Source: Rhododendron vialii (taxonomy: Eukaryota; Streptophyta; Magnoliopsida; Ericales; Ericaceae). From it: a stretch of 64,000 nt of DNA. Numbering within the stretch: position 1 is the first letter of the stretch; each line of letters begins with the position of its first letter. Shown here one piece after another: positions 37,225 to 48,481 of the stretch. The stretch spans positions 34,895,501 to 34,959,500 of the forward strand of contig NC_080560.1 of NCBI RefSeq assembly GCF_030253575.1. The letters are read 5' to 3'. The translations under genes were made by a program, and so were the position numbers. The notes under the pieces are model-generated. The model searched no databases and was not told where the DNA came from. It was given only the letters and a program-made list of their open reading frames with translations.

Positions 37225-37714
37225 GTCGTTCAATACTTACGCGTAAGCATATCCCTCTAACGAGCTGAAATGATGATCAATGCAGAATTCTCGACGTTGC
37301 TCAACATCAAAGGGAGCAATCTGCATTTTGCATTAGAAACCACTTGAGAAGTTCTTAACCATTGATCGAAGATACTGTCGAAAAAGTGAGCCGTGAAGTT
37401 CGCATTGTCGCGATTGAAGCATTCTTGGATGGATATTTATTGTTGATCTGTATATTTGGGAATTCCTAACTCGAATCTGATGATATAAATGTGTCTTTAT
37501 TAGTAACCTACAGTTTCTTTTGCTAATTAATGAGTGGTGGCAAGTTTAACTTCCCATATTACTTCCTTTTTATTTGCACCATAACTGAGAATATCTCAAA
37601 TGTCTATAGCAAATAAAAAAAAACCAAAGGGTGTTTCTGGAAATTTGAAACACAAAAGAAAAGAAGTGTTAGCAAAAATGTTATCAAACCAACACCTAAG
37701 ATTTTGGACCGGTA
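37225..37714. other. PHO1 3' flank
   Basis: This contains the presumed 3' untranslated region and polyadenylation site of the PHO1 gene. I could not fix the cleavage site. No other feature is visible. Confidence 0.4.
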
Positions 37715-37722
37715 CTACAAAG

Positions 37723-38034
37723 TAGGGGTGTGCACGGGTTGGACGGGTCGGGTTCGGCCCCAAACCGGAACCGAAGGAGGGGAATAACCGTCCGCCTGCC
37801 CGATTTTTTTGGTCGGGTCAGGTTTTTATCGGGTCGGGTCCGACCAAAACCGAAGTAATCTATGTTAATTTGTTGTCTTTTGGTCGGGTCGGGTCGGGTC
37901 GGGTTGGAAAAAACAACACCCCGAGCCCCGAACCGAAAACTGAATTTTTTCAAAAAATGAACCTGTACCCGACCGAACCACATGTTCGGCCCCACCCGAA
38001 ACCCTTCGGGGCTCAGGTTTTTTGCACACCCCTA
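37723..38034. mobile_element. hAT-type MITE with perfect 8-bp duplication
   Basis: The ends are TAGGGGTGTGCA and its exact reverse complement TGCACACCCCTA. The flanks are identical 8-bp sequences, CTACAAAG at 37715-37722 and 38035-38042, the hAT signature. The interior carries repeated gggtc units (gggtcgggtcgggtcggg) and their inverted forms. It has no coding capacity. It lies about 500 bp past the PHO1 stop codon. Confidence 0.88.
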
Positions 38035-38042
38035 CTACAAAG

Positions 38043-39055
38043 GATTTTAGTGTGGTTACGTAGTACTAGATTTTAGGAGGTCTTTAGACTAGGAAAATTA
38101 CAACTTTGAGGTATGCATTTTTCTCAAAGCTTGGATTTTTAGTGGAAAGATAAATGAGAATAATGATTGAGAGAAAATTTATTAAAGACCGTGCGCTGAG
38201 AGAGAATCCAAAATCCCAAAACTCAAAACGAACAAACTCGCTCAAAAGTAGTTTTGGTATGGAAATTAAATTTGAAGCAAATAGTGTGGAGCCAAATCTA
38301 CATTGGATTTGAAACTCCATTTGACATCAGGGTTGGATCAAAAAAAGATGTCAAAAGTTACCGTTTTCACCCTCGTAAGATTTGAAGTCATGGGTTAGAG
38401 ACGAGGCGAGTGTAGAAATAGGAGGAAATTCAAGCTTTTAGCAGTACAACACATGCTATCTTCATTCTGGAAACGTGGCACTTTGAAATTCCTCCCAAGC
38501 TGATACTGTAGTAGTATTTGAGTGTGCACAGGATCCACCTCCTTTAATTCCTTTATTCAGTATATTTTGCAAATAACAATTCATTACATCAATCTTGAAA
38601 TCATAATTGCTGTATAAAAATCATAATATTTTGCAGATAAATTCATAACATCAATCTTGAATTTATACCATTTATATATATTATGAGATTTTGCCTAGAT
38701 ATTAGGAAAATGTTATGATTTTCTAAGCAAATATTTTAAAAAAAAATTAATCAAATGTTATGAATATTTACTTATGAATCTATGAATTTTTAGACAAAAA
38801 AAATGAATGGCTGTAGATAGTTTAACGTAAAAAAAAGAAGATCCAAGCCGTTTATTTTTTCTTCTAGAACTCAACTTTTAACATATTTATCGATGTCTGA
38901 ACAATCTGATTTTTTGCGTAGAAACATTATTTTACATGCTCTATAATATATACGATTTGAATTACTCAAAAAAATGCGCAAAAGGAACCCACGGGGTGCT
39001 GACGGACAGAATTTAATTTCTTTTTATTTTCTCCTCCTCTCTCTTCCTTCGCCCA
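38043..39055. other. Intergenic with possible relic of a duplicated-unit 3' end
   Basis: AT-rich. At about 38576-38760 the phrases cataacatcaatcttgaa and ttatgattttctaagcaa resemble the downstream flanks of F-box units 1-3 (for example 48093-48200 and 53957-54010). This may be the leftover 3' end of a lost upstream unit, or a dispersed repeat. No gene is seen. Confidence 0.3.
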
Positions 39056-39323
39056 AACGGACCCTTGTTCAAAAATTGAAATTTGAACTTCAAATTCTAA
39101 ATAGTAATCCGCCTTAATTACAGTCGAGATCAGCACCATAATTGGGGACGTTTAAACTTAATCGATCGGATTACGTATAGGAGAAGCTGATACGACGTGA
39201 GTATATTAAATATACATTTAAGTCGGAATAATATTCATTTCGTCGGTGGTGTTGAAAAAGCAAAACCCTAAAATTCCTCCTCGCACCGTCGCACGGCGGC
39301 AGCCAGCCCACCGCAGCCTTATC

Positions 39324-42171
39324 ATGGGAAGGTATGGGTATGAGAACTAGATGGATTTTTCTTGAAATGTATCGTATAGATATTGCTGATGTAGTTGGAC
39401 TAATGGTTGAACCCTTGCCAAATATGGGTGAAAAGTTGAGCTTTTGTATTTGTTCTTTTATTGGCAAATGTTAATATTGTTAGAATTGTTAGATTAGATC
39501 TTGGGGTTCAGACATAGCTCCCATCCACTCTCAAGCAATCCAGTTGAGTTCAATTTTGGGCCGTTGTGGGCACTTGGTTAAACGAGTCAAACAGTTGTTT
39601 GTTCAAACTTGGTTTGATAAGATTTGAAAAGATAACGAGGTTTTTAAAAAGTATTTTGGAGCTTGGCTTGTTTATGAGATGAACGGATCCCAAACAGGAT
39701 TTAATAAACCAATCTCTAGTAGTTTGAATTTTTTAAGCTCTGTTTGGAACATATGGAAAAGAAAAGAAAGGAAAGGAAAAGAAAAATGGAGGAAAATAGA
39801 AGGGAAAAATTACTATTCACTGAACTTAAAATTTTTATTTTCTTCTCTCTTTCTCTCCCAATCAAACAATGGAAAGGAATTTTTTTTTAATTTTCCTTTC
39901 TTTTCGATAAGTTTCAAACAGAGCCTTATGATCATAGGTCAAACGCACAGAGCAGTAGTTTGTTGGAGCTTGGTTGGAAAGCTTTTTTTAAATTTTTTTT
40001 TTTATCAGTAGCCGGTCGGAAAGCATAACAAGTTTCAAAGAATGTTAAAAGTTTGGTTTGTTTATGTAACCAATCAATCTCAAATGAGCTTTTCACGAGC
40101 AGCCAACAAGAGTTCAAACTCGAGCAGTTTGATTCGTTTATAAGCCCTAATTAGAAGCTTGCTTACTATAGCACAGTTAGCACTTGCTGAGAAAGTTAGC
40201 TCTAGCTTGATCAGACACCGATGGGTCGACACCGTGGCACAAATAATTCTAGAGCTTACACCATTCATTGTTCTTGGAAAATGTTACCTTTTCACCTAGC
40301 TTAACATTCACGCTAATTTTCTTTTGGAAAGCATAAATTTCCTTGTGAGTGCTACGATAGGAACGGCTCCGATCATCGTAGTGTTCCTGAATGTGCCCAC
40401 AACGGCCCAAAATTGGACGGAATGGAGGCTAGACGGAAGTTGAGTTATTTTGGGTTCTAGCTCAACAAGATGTTCTTAGCACTTGGTGAATGTCTTTTTC
40501 TCGTTAATTACATGCTCTTGATTTGATCAATGAAACTAACTCTTTCGTAGTGTTGTCACTAATATGTAAATTTGGATGTACGTGTTTATTGTGCAAATTA
40601 CAAGCTCTGGTTGCAGAATGAATGTTTAATGATTAAATTTTTTGTTTCAATTTCTTCCTGATCCTTGTAGATGAGCTAGAGATACTCTATTATTCCATCT
40701 ATCTTAGTCTAGCTTTTACTTTTTGATGTCCAAACTCCAAAAAAAGACTGTCCATTTCAAAAAAGTCAAGGTGAAAATGGATAGTATTACTCTTCTAACC
40801 TTTCTTTTTTAATTAGTAATTATCAACTCAAAAGTGCAATCATGGTGAAAGGTATTATGAGAGATTTTTTTTCTTAATGTAATTATTGTGTTTCCTTAAT
40901 ACGTTAGATTTCCCAAAGCACACTAAGATTAACGGTGGGAGTAGTGTGTTCTCAAAGTCTTTGATACGTTTTCCTTTCTTTATTGTTAAGCCCCAATGAT
41001 TGGGGACTACATGGGTTCTGTTGTTGTGTATTGTTAAGCCCATGTTGTTTCCCCACGTAAGATGGGAGGTCTTCGATGTCCTTCACCTAGTGTCTTGTGT
41101 ATTCCTCTCTTTAATGCTGCACTGCTGCATTTCCACATGAGGTGGGCCTCATCTCATTGATGTGTTTTATTATGAAAATTCTTCGGGCTTCTGTGTATGT
41201 AAAGTTGATTTGTATATTCTTTTGGTTAACTAGAACAAACTTGGGCTCAAAGTCCAAAAGACATAAGCTTTCTAAGAAGCAGAATGTCATGCAAGGTGAA
41301 GATAGAATCAGCAACTTACCAGGCAACCTTATTAGCCGAATCCTATCTTCTCTTCCAACAAAAAGTGCAGTTGCGACAAGCGTCTTATCAAAGAGGTGGA
41401 AGCAAATCTGGACATTAGTCGCCAGTCTGGAATTTGATTGCCGGAAGGTATGCTTCCTTAATTCTCCATACTTCCACTTTCAGTTTGTCCAGTCAAAATA
41501 CTTGTGTTATTCTCAATATTTGACCAAGTGGAATGTTACGGTATGAAGCATGTTCAAGAGATGGATTCTGAGCTGCCAGTGTTTCCTAATTTGACTTCCT
41601 TGGTACTTGGTGCGGGCTATGTTGGATGGGAATGGTTATCACAATTCTTGGAGAAATCACCGTGTCTAGAGAGTCTTGTCTTCAAAGAGGTGTGCGGACT
41701 AGAGAAATTTCTTTTGTAAAACTTTCAGTCTATGGAACTTGCATTAACTCGTGCCCCACCTGATTTATAATCCAACAGGGGTATCAAAGTGAACACTATA
41801 GAGATGAATATTATGAAGAAGGAGACAGCGAGGGAGACGACAAGCCCTTGCTTTGCCATCCACCTGAGGATGTTCCTTCTTGTTTACGCTCGAACCTCAT
41901 GGTAATCAAGTTTGTGAACTTTCAAGGGGATGATGGGGAACTGAAAATGATGGAGTATTTTCTGAGGAATGCTAAAGTTTTGGAGAAGTTGTTGATACAA
42001 ACTGACGGAACTGTTGACGAATGTTTTGACATGGGAGCAGCGGGGTTGGCGGTTGCAGAACAACAGTTGGAGGTTACGACAAAACTTTTAATGTTACCAA
42101 GAAACTCAAAGACTTGTCAGATTGAGTTTGTTATTCGGCGTTATGACTTTTGTACCCGATCGTTCTACTGA
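39324..42171 (+). CDS. F-box/FBD protein, copy 1, lacking the LRR region
   Basis: Exons 39324-39331, 41234-41447, 41549-41689 and 41779-42171 predict 251 residues. Exon 1 is only ATGGGAAG and joins in phase 2, giving MGRTNLGSKSKRHKLSKKQN. The F-box follows at about residues 25-65 (EDRISNLPGNLISRILSSLP, then SVLSKRWKQIW). After SLEFDCRK the protein passes straight to DSELPVFPNLTSL and then the FBD region (PPEDVPSCL, VKFVNFQGDDGE, CQIEFVI). The LRR part found in copies 3 and 4 is missing. F-box proteins recruit targets to SCF ubiquitin ligases; FBD is of unknown function. The exon 3 acceptor (aag) is non-ideal but conserved in frame across all four copies. The frame is open throughout, so it may make a protein. 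Confidence 0.6.
39737..39924. mobile_element. MITE in intron 1 of F-box copy 1
   Basis: The ends are gctctgtttggaac and its inverse gtttcaaacagagc, with purine-rich and pyrimidine-rich arms in between that pair. Related elements lie at 47246-47451 and 48281-48481, with damaged ones near 44095-44345. The family is thus concentrated around the F-box cluster. Confidence 0.7.
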
Positions 42172-42702
42172 GTAGGCCCCGTTGTGTTTGGTTATGTACT
42201 AGTTTTTGATACCTACCCTTTCAAACTTGTTTTTTGGTGTTGGTAGCCATATACATTGCTGGTATCTTTTATGAGGGATGGACAGGAAGAAATAGGAATC
42301 CTGGTTTGATACTTGTTTTTTCAACCAACTTTTGCTTTATCTATACTTGGCTTTTCACTTATTCATATTATATACTTGGCTAATAACAGCTTCCGCACAA
42401 CATACATTTTACAAAAGTGTGTTACTATTTTGCGGATATAGCTGCCGACGCTTGCAAGGGAGCGGTGTAGCAATTATGCGATGAATAAATTCAATCATTT
42501 GCATTGGAATCATGAAGTTCGAAGTTTTCAAGTTGGGCGGTCGATGTTCAAACACCCGGGAACACCAATTGTGAGCATCATAGCAGTCAGTCGTCTTTGT
42601 ATTTGACTTGTCTCAATAAACATGTTCAGGCAAAAAATGGAAAAATTACAAAATACCACGTTCACATGTTCAAGCCGCGTGTAGGTCCATTAGCATCGAT
42701 CC

Positions 42703-42975
42703 GTACTACTTCTTCCGTCCCTTTTTAAATGTCCTGCTTCGTAACTCCAACTTGTTAAAAAGACATCATTATTATACATTTCACATCAACTTTTTCCTCT
42801 ATTTTTCCTACTTACCCATCATCAGTACACTTTTACTCACTAACTTTTTAAAATGGAATCTACTTTTAGGAATAAAATAGACAATACACCAACTTTTATC
42901 CACTAACTTTACAAAATGGACACTTATTAAGGGACAGCCCAAAATGAAATACTGGACTCTAAAAAAGGGACGGAT
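42703..42975. mobile_element. Stowaway-like MITE in the 3' flank of unit 1
   Basis: The ends are tacttcttccgtccc and gggacgga, with the same body as the copies at 31169 and 60213. Unit 2 lacks it at the matching place. It directly abuts the TRIM relic that follows, sharing the ggatata junction, so one inserted into or beside the other. Confidence 0.75.
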
Positions 42976-43255
42976 ATAAAGTTTCTACATGGTATCAGAG
43001 CGGGGCCCGTTCCACCCCATATTTTAAAAATTAACAATCCACACCCCACGATGACAGACCAACACAAAGGTTGCACGATGATAGGACCCAAAAAGTGGCC
43101 ACACGTGACAGACCTCAAATGCGGCTGCACGTGAGGGGGGGTTAAGGAAATAGAATCCCACATTGCTTGGGAGTGGAATGGGTGATCACTTAATAACATC
43201 TGGGACCTCTCCACTCATTGCCAATTGGTTTTGAGATGGATATAGAGTTTCTACA
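42971..43255 (+). mobile_element. TRIM-type LTR retrotransposon relic
   Basis: The sequence tggtatcagagc at 42990-43001 is the usual primer-binding site complementary to initiator methionine tRNA. It is preceded by the last bases of an LTR (tataaagtttctaca). After about 140 bp there is a G-rich polypurine tract (gaggggggg) and then a full LTR at about 43140-43255, ending with the same atatagagtttctaca. The LTR of about 115 bp contains cccacattgcttgggagtgg and ccaattggttttgagatgg. The internal region is far too short to code. The left LTR is truncated by the neighbouring MITE. Confidence 0.65.
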
Positions 43256-43457
43256 GGAGTAGTACATTTATGAGCCCTACACGATTGCAAAGTCATTGAA
43301 TACATACACAACAAAAACTAGTCCCCTAGCATACCTTATAAGCGAGGACCAATTTTTTCCTTCTGTATATCCTATAACATGATCGAGCAGAAAAAAGCTA
43401 ACATCCAAAACGATTGTGATTGTATTTAGATTATAGATATAGATACTACTGACATTA

Positions 43458-43902
43458 GAGCATCCCCCATTGTAATAAGCAAATGAATGTGGATAAGCAA
43501 ATTTAACAATAATGTTCAAAAAATACCCAACATTGTAATAAGTAAAGTTATAAGTTTTTTAGGAAATAACCAAATTTCACTCATTTCATAACCAAACTTA
43601 ACAATTTTTACCAATAACCAAAACTCAAAAATCAAACTCAATAACCAAATTCAATAACTCAAAAACACCCCATATTGGACTCGTCTCATCGAGAAAAATA
43701 ATTTGATGTGGTCGGGTGCGTGATTAGAACTCATTTACGATTGGATAAATGTGCATTGTGGGGGTTTTTTTTTGTTAGGAATGTAAAAATAACCAGTGTG
43801 GAGGTAGATGTTATTAAATTTGATTATGGACTAAATGGATAATCAAATGCTGACGTGATACATTTTGGTTATTGGTTTTGATTATTACCATTGCGGATGC
43901 TC
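43458..43902. mobile_element. PIF/Harbinger-like MITE with TTA duplication
   Basis: The ends are gagcatcccccattgtaata and the inverse tattaccattgcggatgctc (approximate inverse match). TTA lies on each side (43455-43457 and 43903-43905). Unit 2 has the empty site at about 47998-48010. The interior repeats ccaaa...tcaataacc motifs and has no coding capacity. Confidence 0.75.
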
Positions 43903-44094
43903 TTACTTGCAAAATATCAAAATATAGAGAAAAGAGAAAAATGTTATGAATTTCTAAGCAAAGTTTTTCAATTTTATATGCAAATGTTACGGATTGCTAT
44001 AATGAAGTTATAAATTTCTACAAACAAAAAGTAATGAATTCAAGGCAGTTTAAAAAAGAAAACTAGAAGAAAATTTCACAAAAATTTCACTCTG

Positions 44095-44345
44095 CACAAT
44101 ACTTGAGTTCCCGATTTTCTTCCCTTTTTCTTCTCAAACCAAACAATACATAGAAGAGTGATTTTCTTTATTTTCCCTTCCTTTTATTTTCCATAATTTC
44201 CAAACCAAGCCTTTATTAGGCTCTGTTTTGGAACTTTTAAAAAAGAGAGAATTTTAGGAAGGAAAGTGTTGAGGAAAAGGTATATTTTCTCCCCTCTAAT
44301 CCAAACAAAGGATTTTTATCCAAACCGACCCTTGTTTCAAAATTT
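44095..44345. mobile_element. Damaged copies of the gctctgtttggaac MITE family
   Basis: Two partial, head-to-tail pieces lie here. One ends with tttccaaaccaagccttta near 44215, and another starts ggctctgttttggaac near 44218. They sit between units 1 and 2, so this family may mark the duplication boundary. Confidence 0.5.
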
Positions 44346-44520
44346 GAATTTTAAACTTAATCGATCGGATTACATATAGGAGAAGCTGATACGACGTGAG
44401 TATAAATAAATACACACAGTAAAGTTCGAATAACATTCATTTCGTCAGTGGTGTTGAAAAAGCAAAACCCTAAAAGTCCTCCTCGCACGCCGGTAGCCGC
44501 CGCCACACCGCAGCCTTATC

Positions 44521-47033
44521 ATGGGAAGGTATGAGTATCATTTTCAAGGAACTAAATGGATATTGCTTCAAAGGTATCGTATATATACTGCTGATGTAGT
44601 TGGACTAATGGTTGAGCCCTTGCAAAATATGGGTGAAAATTGGAGCTCCCATCCACTCTCGATCAGTCCAGTTTAGTTCAGTTTTGGGCTGTTGTGGGCC
44701 CACTTGGTTAAACGTGCCCAACGGTTGATTGTTCGAACTTGGTTTGATAAGACTCGAAAAGATTATGAATTTTTTAAAAATTATTTTGGAGTTTGGCTTA
44801 TTTATAAGATGAACAGATCCCAAATGAGATTTAATCAACCAATCTCGAGTACCTTGAATTTTTTAAAGATGCACAAATCAGGATATTCGAGCTTGGTTGG
44901 AATTTTATATTTTTTATCTGCAACTGGTTGGAAAGCTTAACAAGTTTTAAAAAATATTAAAGTTTGGTTTGTTTAAAAAATTCAAACCGGAGCGGCTTGA
45001 TTCATTTATAAGCCCTGATTAGAAGCTTACTGACTTAGCACTTGCTTAGAAAGTTAGCTCTAGCTTGATCAGGCACCGATAGTTAAACACCGCGCGTGGC
45101 ATAAAGAATTCTAGAGCTTACACCATTCATTGTTCTTGGAAAATGTTACTTTTTCACCTAGCTAAACATTCCCACTAATTAGTTTTGGAAAGCATAAATT
45201 TCCTTGTGAGGGCTACGATTGGAACGGCTCCGATCATAATTATGGTTCCAGGATGAGCCCACAACGGCCCAAAAATAGACGGATTGGGTTCTAGCTTAAC
45301 AAGATGTTCTTAGTACTTAGTGAATATCTTTTTCTCCTGAATTATGTGCTATTGATTTGATCAGTGAAATGAACTCTTTCCTAGTGTTGTCACTAATATG
45401 TAAATTTTGATAAGTACCTGTTTATTGCGCATCTTACAAGCTCTGGCTGCAGAATGAATGTTTAATTATTAAATCTTTGGTTTCATTATCTTCCTTGTAG
45501 ATGAACTAGAGCATTTTAGATACTCTAATATTCCATCAATCTTTAGTCTAGCTTTTACTTTTTGATGTCCAAACTCCAAAAAAAGACATTTCAAAAAAGT
45601 CAAGGTGAAAATGGAATCTTCTAACCCTTTTTTTTAATCAGTAATTATCAACTCAACATGAATCAACTCAATAGTGCAATCATGGTGAAAGGTATTATGG
45701 GAGATTTTTTTCACAAAGTGTAATCATGGTGTTTCCTTACACTAAGATTAAAGGTGGGAGTAGTGTGTTCTCAAAATCTCTGATACGTTTTCCTTTCTCT
45801 TTTCTTAAGCCCATGTTGTTTTCCACATATAAGATGGGAGGTCTTCGATGTCCTTAGCCTTGTGCCTTGCGTATTCCTCTCTTTAATGCTGTACTGCTGC
45901 ATTTCCACTTGCTGCATTTCCACGCGCGGCGGGCCTCACCTCATTGATGTGTTTATTACGAAAATTCTCCGGACTTTTGTGTCTGTAAAGTTGATTTGTA
46001 TATTCTTTTGGTTAACTAGAACAAACTTGGGCTCAAAGTCCAGAAGGCATAAGCTTTCTAAGAAGCAGAATGTCATGCAAGGTGAAGATAGAATCAGCAA
46101 CTTACCAAGCAACGTTATCGGCCGAATCCTCTCTTTTGTTCCCACAAAAAATGCAGTTGCGACAAGCGTCTTATCAACCAGGTGGAAGCTATACTGGACA
46201 CTAGTCACCAGTCTGGAATTTGATTGCCCGGAGGTATGCTTCCTTGGTATTCCCTACTTCCACTTTAACAGTTTGTCCGATCAAAATACTAGTGTTATTC
46301 TCGATATTTGACCAAGTGGAATGTTCCGGTATGATTCGTATGAAGGATGTTCAAGAGATTGATTCTGAGCTGCCAATCTTTCCTAATTTGACTTCCTTGG
46401 TACTTGGTGCGGGCTATGTTGGATGGGAATGGTTGTCACAATTCTTGGAGAAATCACCTTGCCTAGAAAGTCTTGTTTTCAAAGAGGTGTGTGGACTTGA
46501 AGGATTTCCATTTGTAAAACTTCTAATCTTATGAAACTTGCATTAACTCGTGCCCTACCTAATTTATAATCTAACAGGGGTATCAAATTCAACACGATGG
46601 AGATGAATATGATGAAGAAGGCGACAACGAGGGAGAAGATGACAGCGAGGGAGAAGATGACAGCAAGGGAAGCGAGGGAGAAGACGCCAACGAGGGAGAG
46701 GACAAGCCCTTGCTTTGCCATCCACCTCAGAATGTTCCTCCTTGTTTACGCTTGAACCTCAAGGTAATTAAGTTTGAAAAATTTCAAGGGGATGGTGGGC
46801 TACTGAAAATGGTGGAGTATTTTCTGAAGAACGCTGAAGTTTTGGAGAAGTTGATAATACAAACTGATGGTACTGTTGACGAATGTTTTGATATGGGAGG
46901 AGCGGGGTTGGCAGTTGCAGAACAGCAGTTGGTGATCACGACGAAACTTTTAATGTTGCCAAGAGGCTCGAAGACTTGTCAGATTGAGTTTGTTATTCTG
47001 CGTTATGACTTTGATACCAGATCGTTCTATTGA
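44521..47033 (+). CDS. F-box/FBD protein, copy 2, lacking the LRR region
   Basis: Exons 44521-44528, 46020-46233, 46346-46486 and 46578-47033 predict 272 residues, starting MGRTNLGSKSRRHKLSKKQN. The F-box carries EDRISNLPSNVIGRILSFVP and SVLSTRWKLYW. As in copy 1, SLEFDCPE is followed directly by DSELPIFPNLTSL and the FBD part (CHPPQNVPPCL, IKFEKFQGDGG, CQIEFVILRYD). Exon 4 has an extra acidic stretch of Glu-Asp-Ser-Gly repeats between GYQIQHDGDEYDEE and DKPLLCHPP, produced by repeats of gagggagaagatgacagc. All frames are open. Whether the copy is expressed cannot be told from sequence. Confidence 0.6.
46614..46705 (+). repeat. In-frame coding minisatellite in F-box copy 2
   Basis: Variants of gagggagaagatgacagc are repeated about four times. 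They encode a Gly-Glu-Asp-Ser-rich stretch absent at this length from copies 1, 3 and 4. The repeat length is a multiple of three, so the frame is kept. Confidence 0.8.
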
Positions 47034-47245
47034 GTAGGCCCGTTGTGTTTGGTTATGTACCTACCCGTTTGAACTTGTTTTTTGGTGTTGGTAGTCAAAT
47101 AGTACTACATTGCTGGTACTGTATATGTTTGGCTTTTTGACGTGTTTCTTTTATGAGGTATGGACATGAAGAAATAGGAATCCTGGTGTGATACTTGTTT
47201 TTTCAACCAAGTTTAATGCAATCTATACTTTTGCATTTCACTTAT

Positions 47246-47451
47246 GCTCTGTTTGGAACTGTGGAAAGTGAGCGAAGGGGAAGAGAAAATATTATGAAGG
47301 AAAATGGGAGGAAAAGAAGGGGGAAATTTACTATTCCTAGAACTCTATTTTGCCATTTTCTCTTCTCTTTTCTCTCAAACCGAACAAGGGAAGGGGAAAA
47401 TTTTGAACTTCCCTTTTTTTCCCCTTCTTTTTCACATGTTCCAAACAAAGC
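47246..47451. mobile_element. MITE downstream of F-box copy 2
   Basis: The ends are gctctgtttggaac and gttccaaacaaagc; the purine-rich left half pairs with the pyrimidine-rich right half. It is in the same family as 39737-39924. Confidence 0.7.
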
Positions 47452-48280
47452 ATAGTCTCTTGGGCAAGAAGAGCTTTGGCACAACATACCTTTTAAACAA
47501 ATGTTGCCTACTTTGCACATATAGCTAACAAGGCTAGCGAGCGGTTTTATGCGATGAATAAATTCGTCAGTCATTTGAATTTGAAAGTCCAAGCATCATG
47601 AAGTTCAAAGTTTTTCAAGTTGGTGTGTTCGATGTTGAAACACGTGTGAACACCAAGTATGAGCATCATAGCAGTCGTATTTTGTACAGTTGACTTGTCT
47701 CAACGAGCATGTTCATGTCAAAAATGAAAAAAAAATGACAAAATAACGTGTTTGCATGATCAAGCCACTTGCAGGTCCATTAACATCAATCCATCCTTAC
47801 TGGAGTAGTACATTTATGAGTAGCACACGATTGCAAAATGCAAAGTCGTTGAATACATACACAACAAATACTGGTCCCAGACGTACCTTATAAGCGAGAA
47901 CTAGCTTTTTCCTTTTGTATATCCCAACATCAGAGAACAGAAAAAAGCCACTTGCATACAAAACTATTTGTGATTGCATTTAGATTAGAACTAATATTAG
48001 ATGCAACATATCAAAATATATAGAAAAGAGATTATAATGGAGGGAAAAAAAAACAGCAATACCTAAATTTTACTTACTAGTACTATTGCATAACATCGAT
48101 CTTGAATTCATAACATTTTCGCATTATGAGTTTACAGCAAGTAAAATGTTAGTGGTAGGAGCATGAATTTTTAAGAAATTTTTTTATTCAAATGTTCCGG
48201 ATTGCTATAATGAAGTTATAAATATACTAGTATAAATTTCTATAAACAAAAAGTAATGAATTCAAGGCAGTTTAAAATTA

Positions 48281-48481
48281 CTCTGTTTGGAACTTATGGA
48301 AAAGAAAAAAAAGAAAAGGAAAATTAAAAAAATTTCCCTTCCATTGTTTGGTTGGGAGAGAAGAAGAGAAGAAAATAAAAATTTTAAGTTCAGTGAATAG
48401 TAACTTCTCCCTTTCATTTTCCTCCCTTTTTCTTTTCCTTTCCTTTCCTTTCTTTTCTTTTCCATATGTTCCAAACAGAGC
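48281..48481. mobile_element. MITE between units 2 and 3
   Basis: The ends are ctctgtttggaac and gttccaaacagag, with paired purine and pyrimidine arms. It sits exactly between the end of unit 2 and the start of unit 3. Confidence 0.7.

Larger units (their letters stand above)
39056..44055 (+). repeat. Tandem segmental duplication, unit 1
   Basis: This unit holds F-box copy 1 with its leader, first intron and 3' flank. It aligns with unit 2 (44313-48276) from acccttgttcaaaa through aagtaatgaattcaaggcag. Extra DNA in unit 1 relative to unit 2 is explained largely by the insertions in its 3' flank (Stowaway-like element, TRIM relic and Harbinger-like element) and a MITE in intron 1. Confidence 0.75.
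44313..48276 (+). repeat. Tandem segmental duplication, unit 2
   Basis: The closest relative is unit 1, with which it shares the LRR deletion, the short first exon and the 3' flank. It lacks the three mobile elements in unit 1's 3' flank, and so provides their empty sites. Confidence 0.75.
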
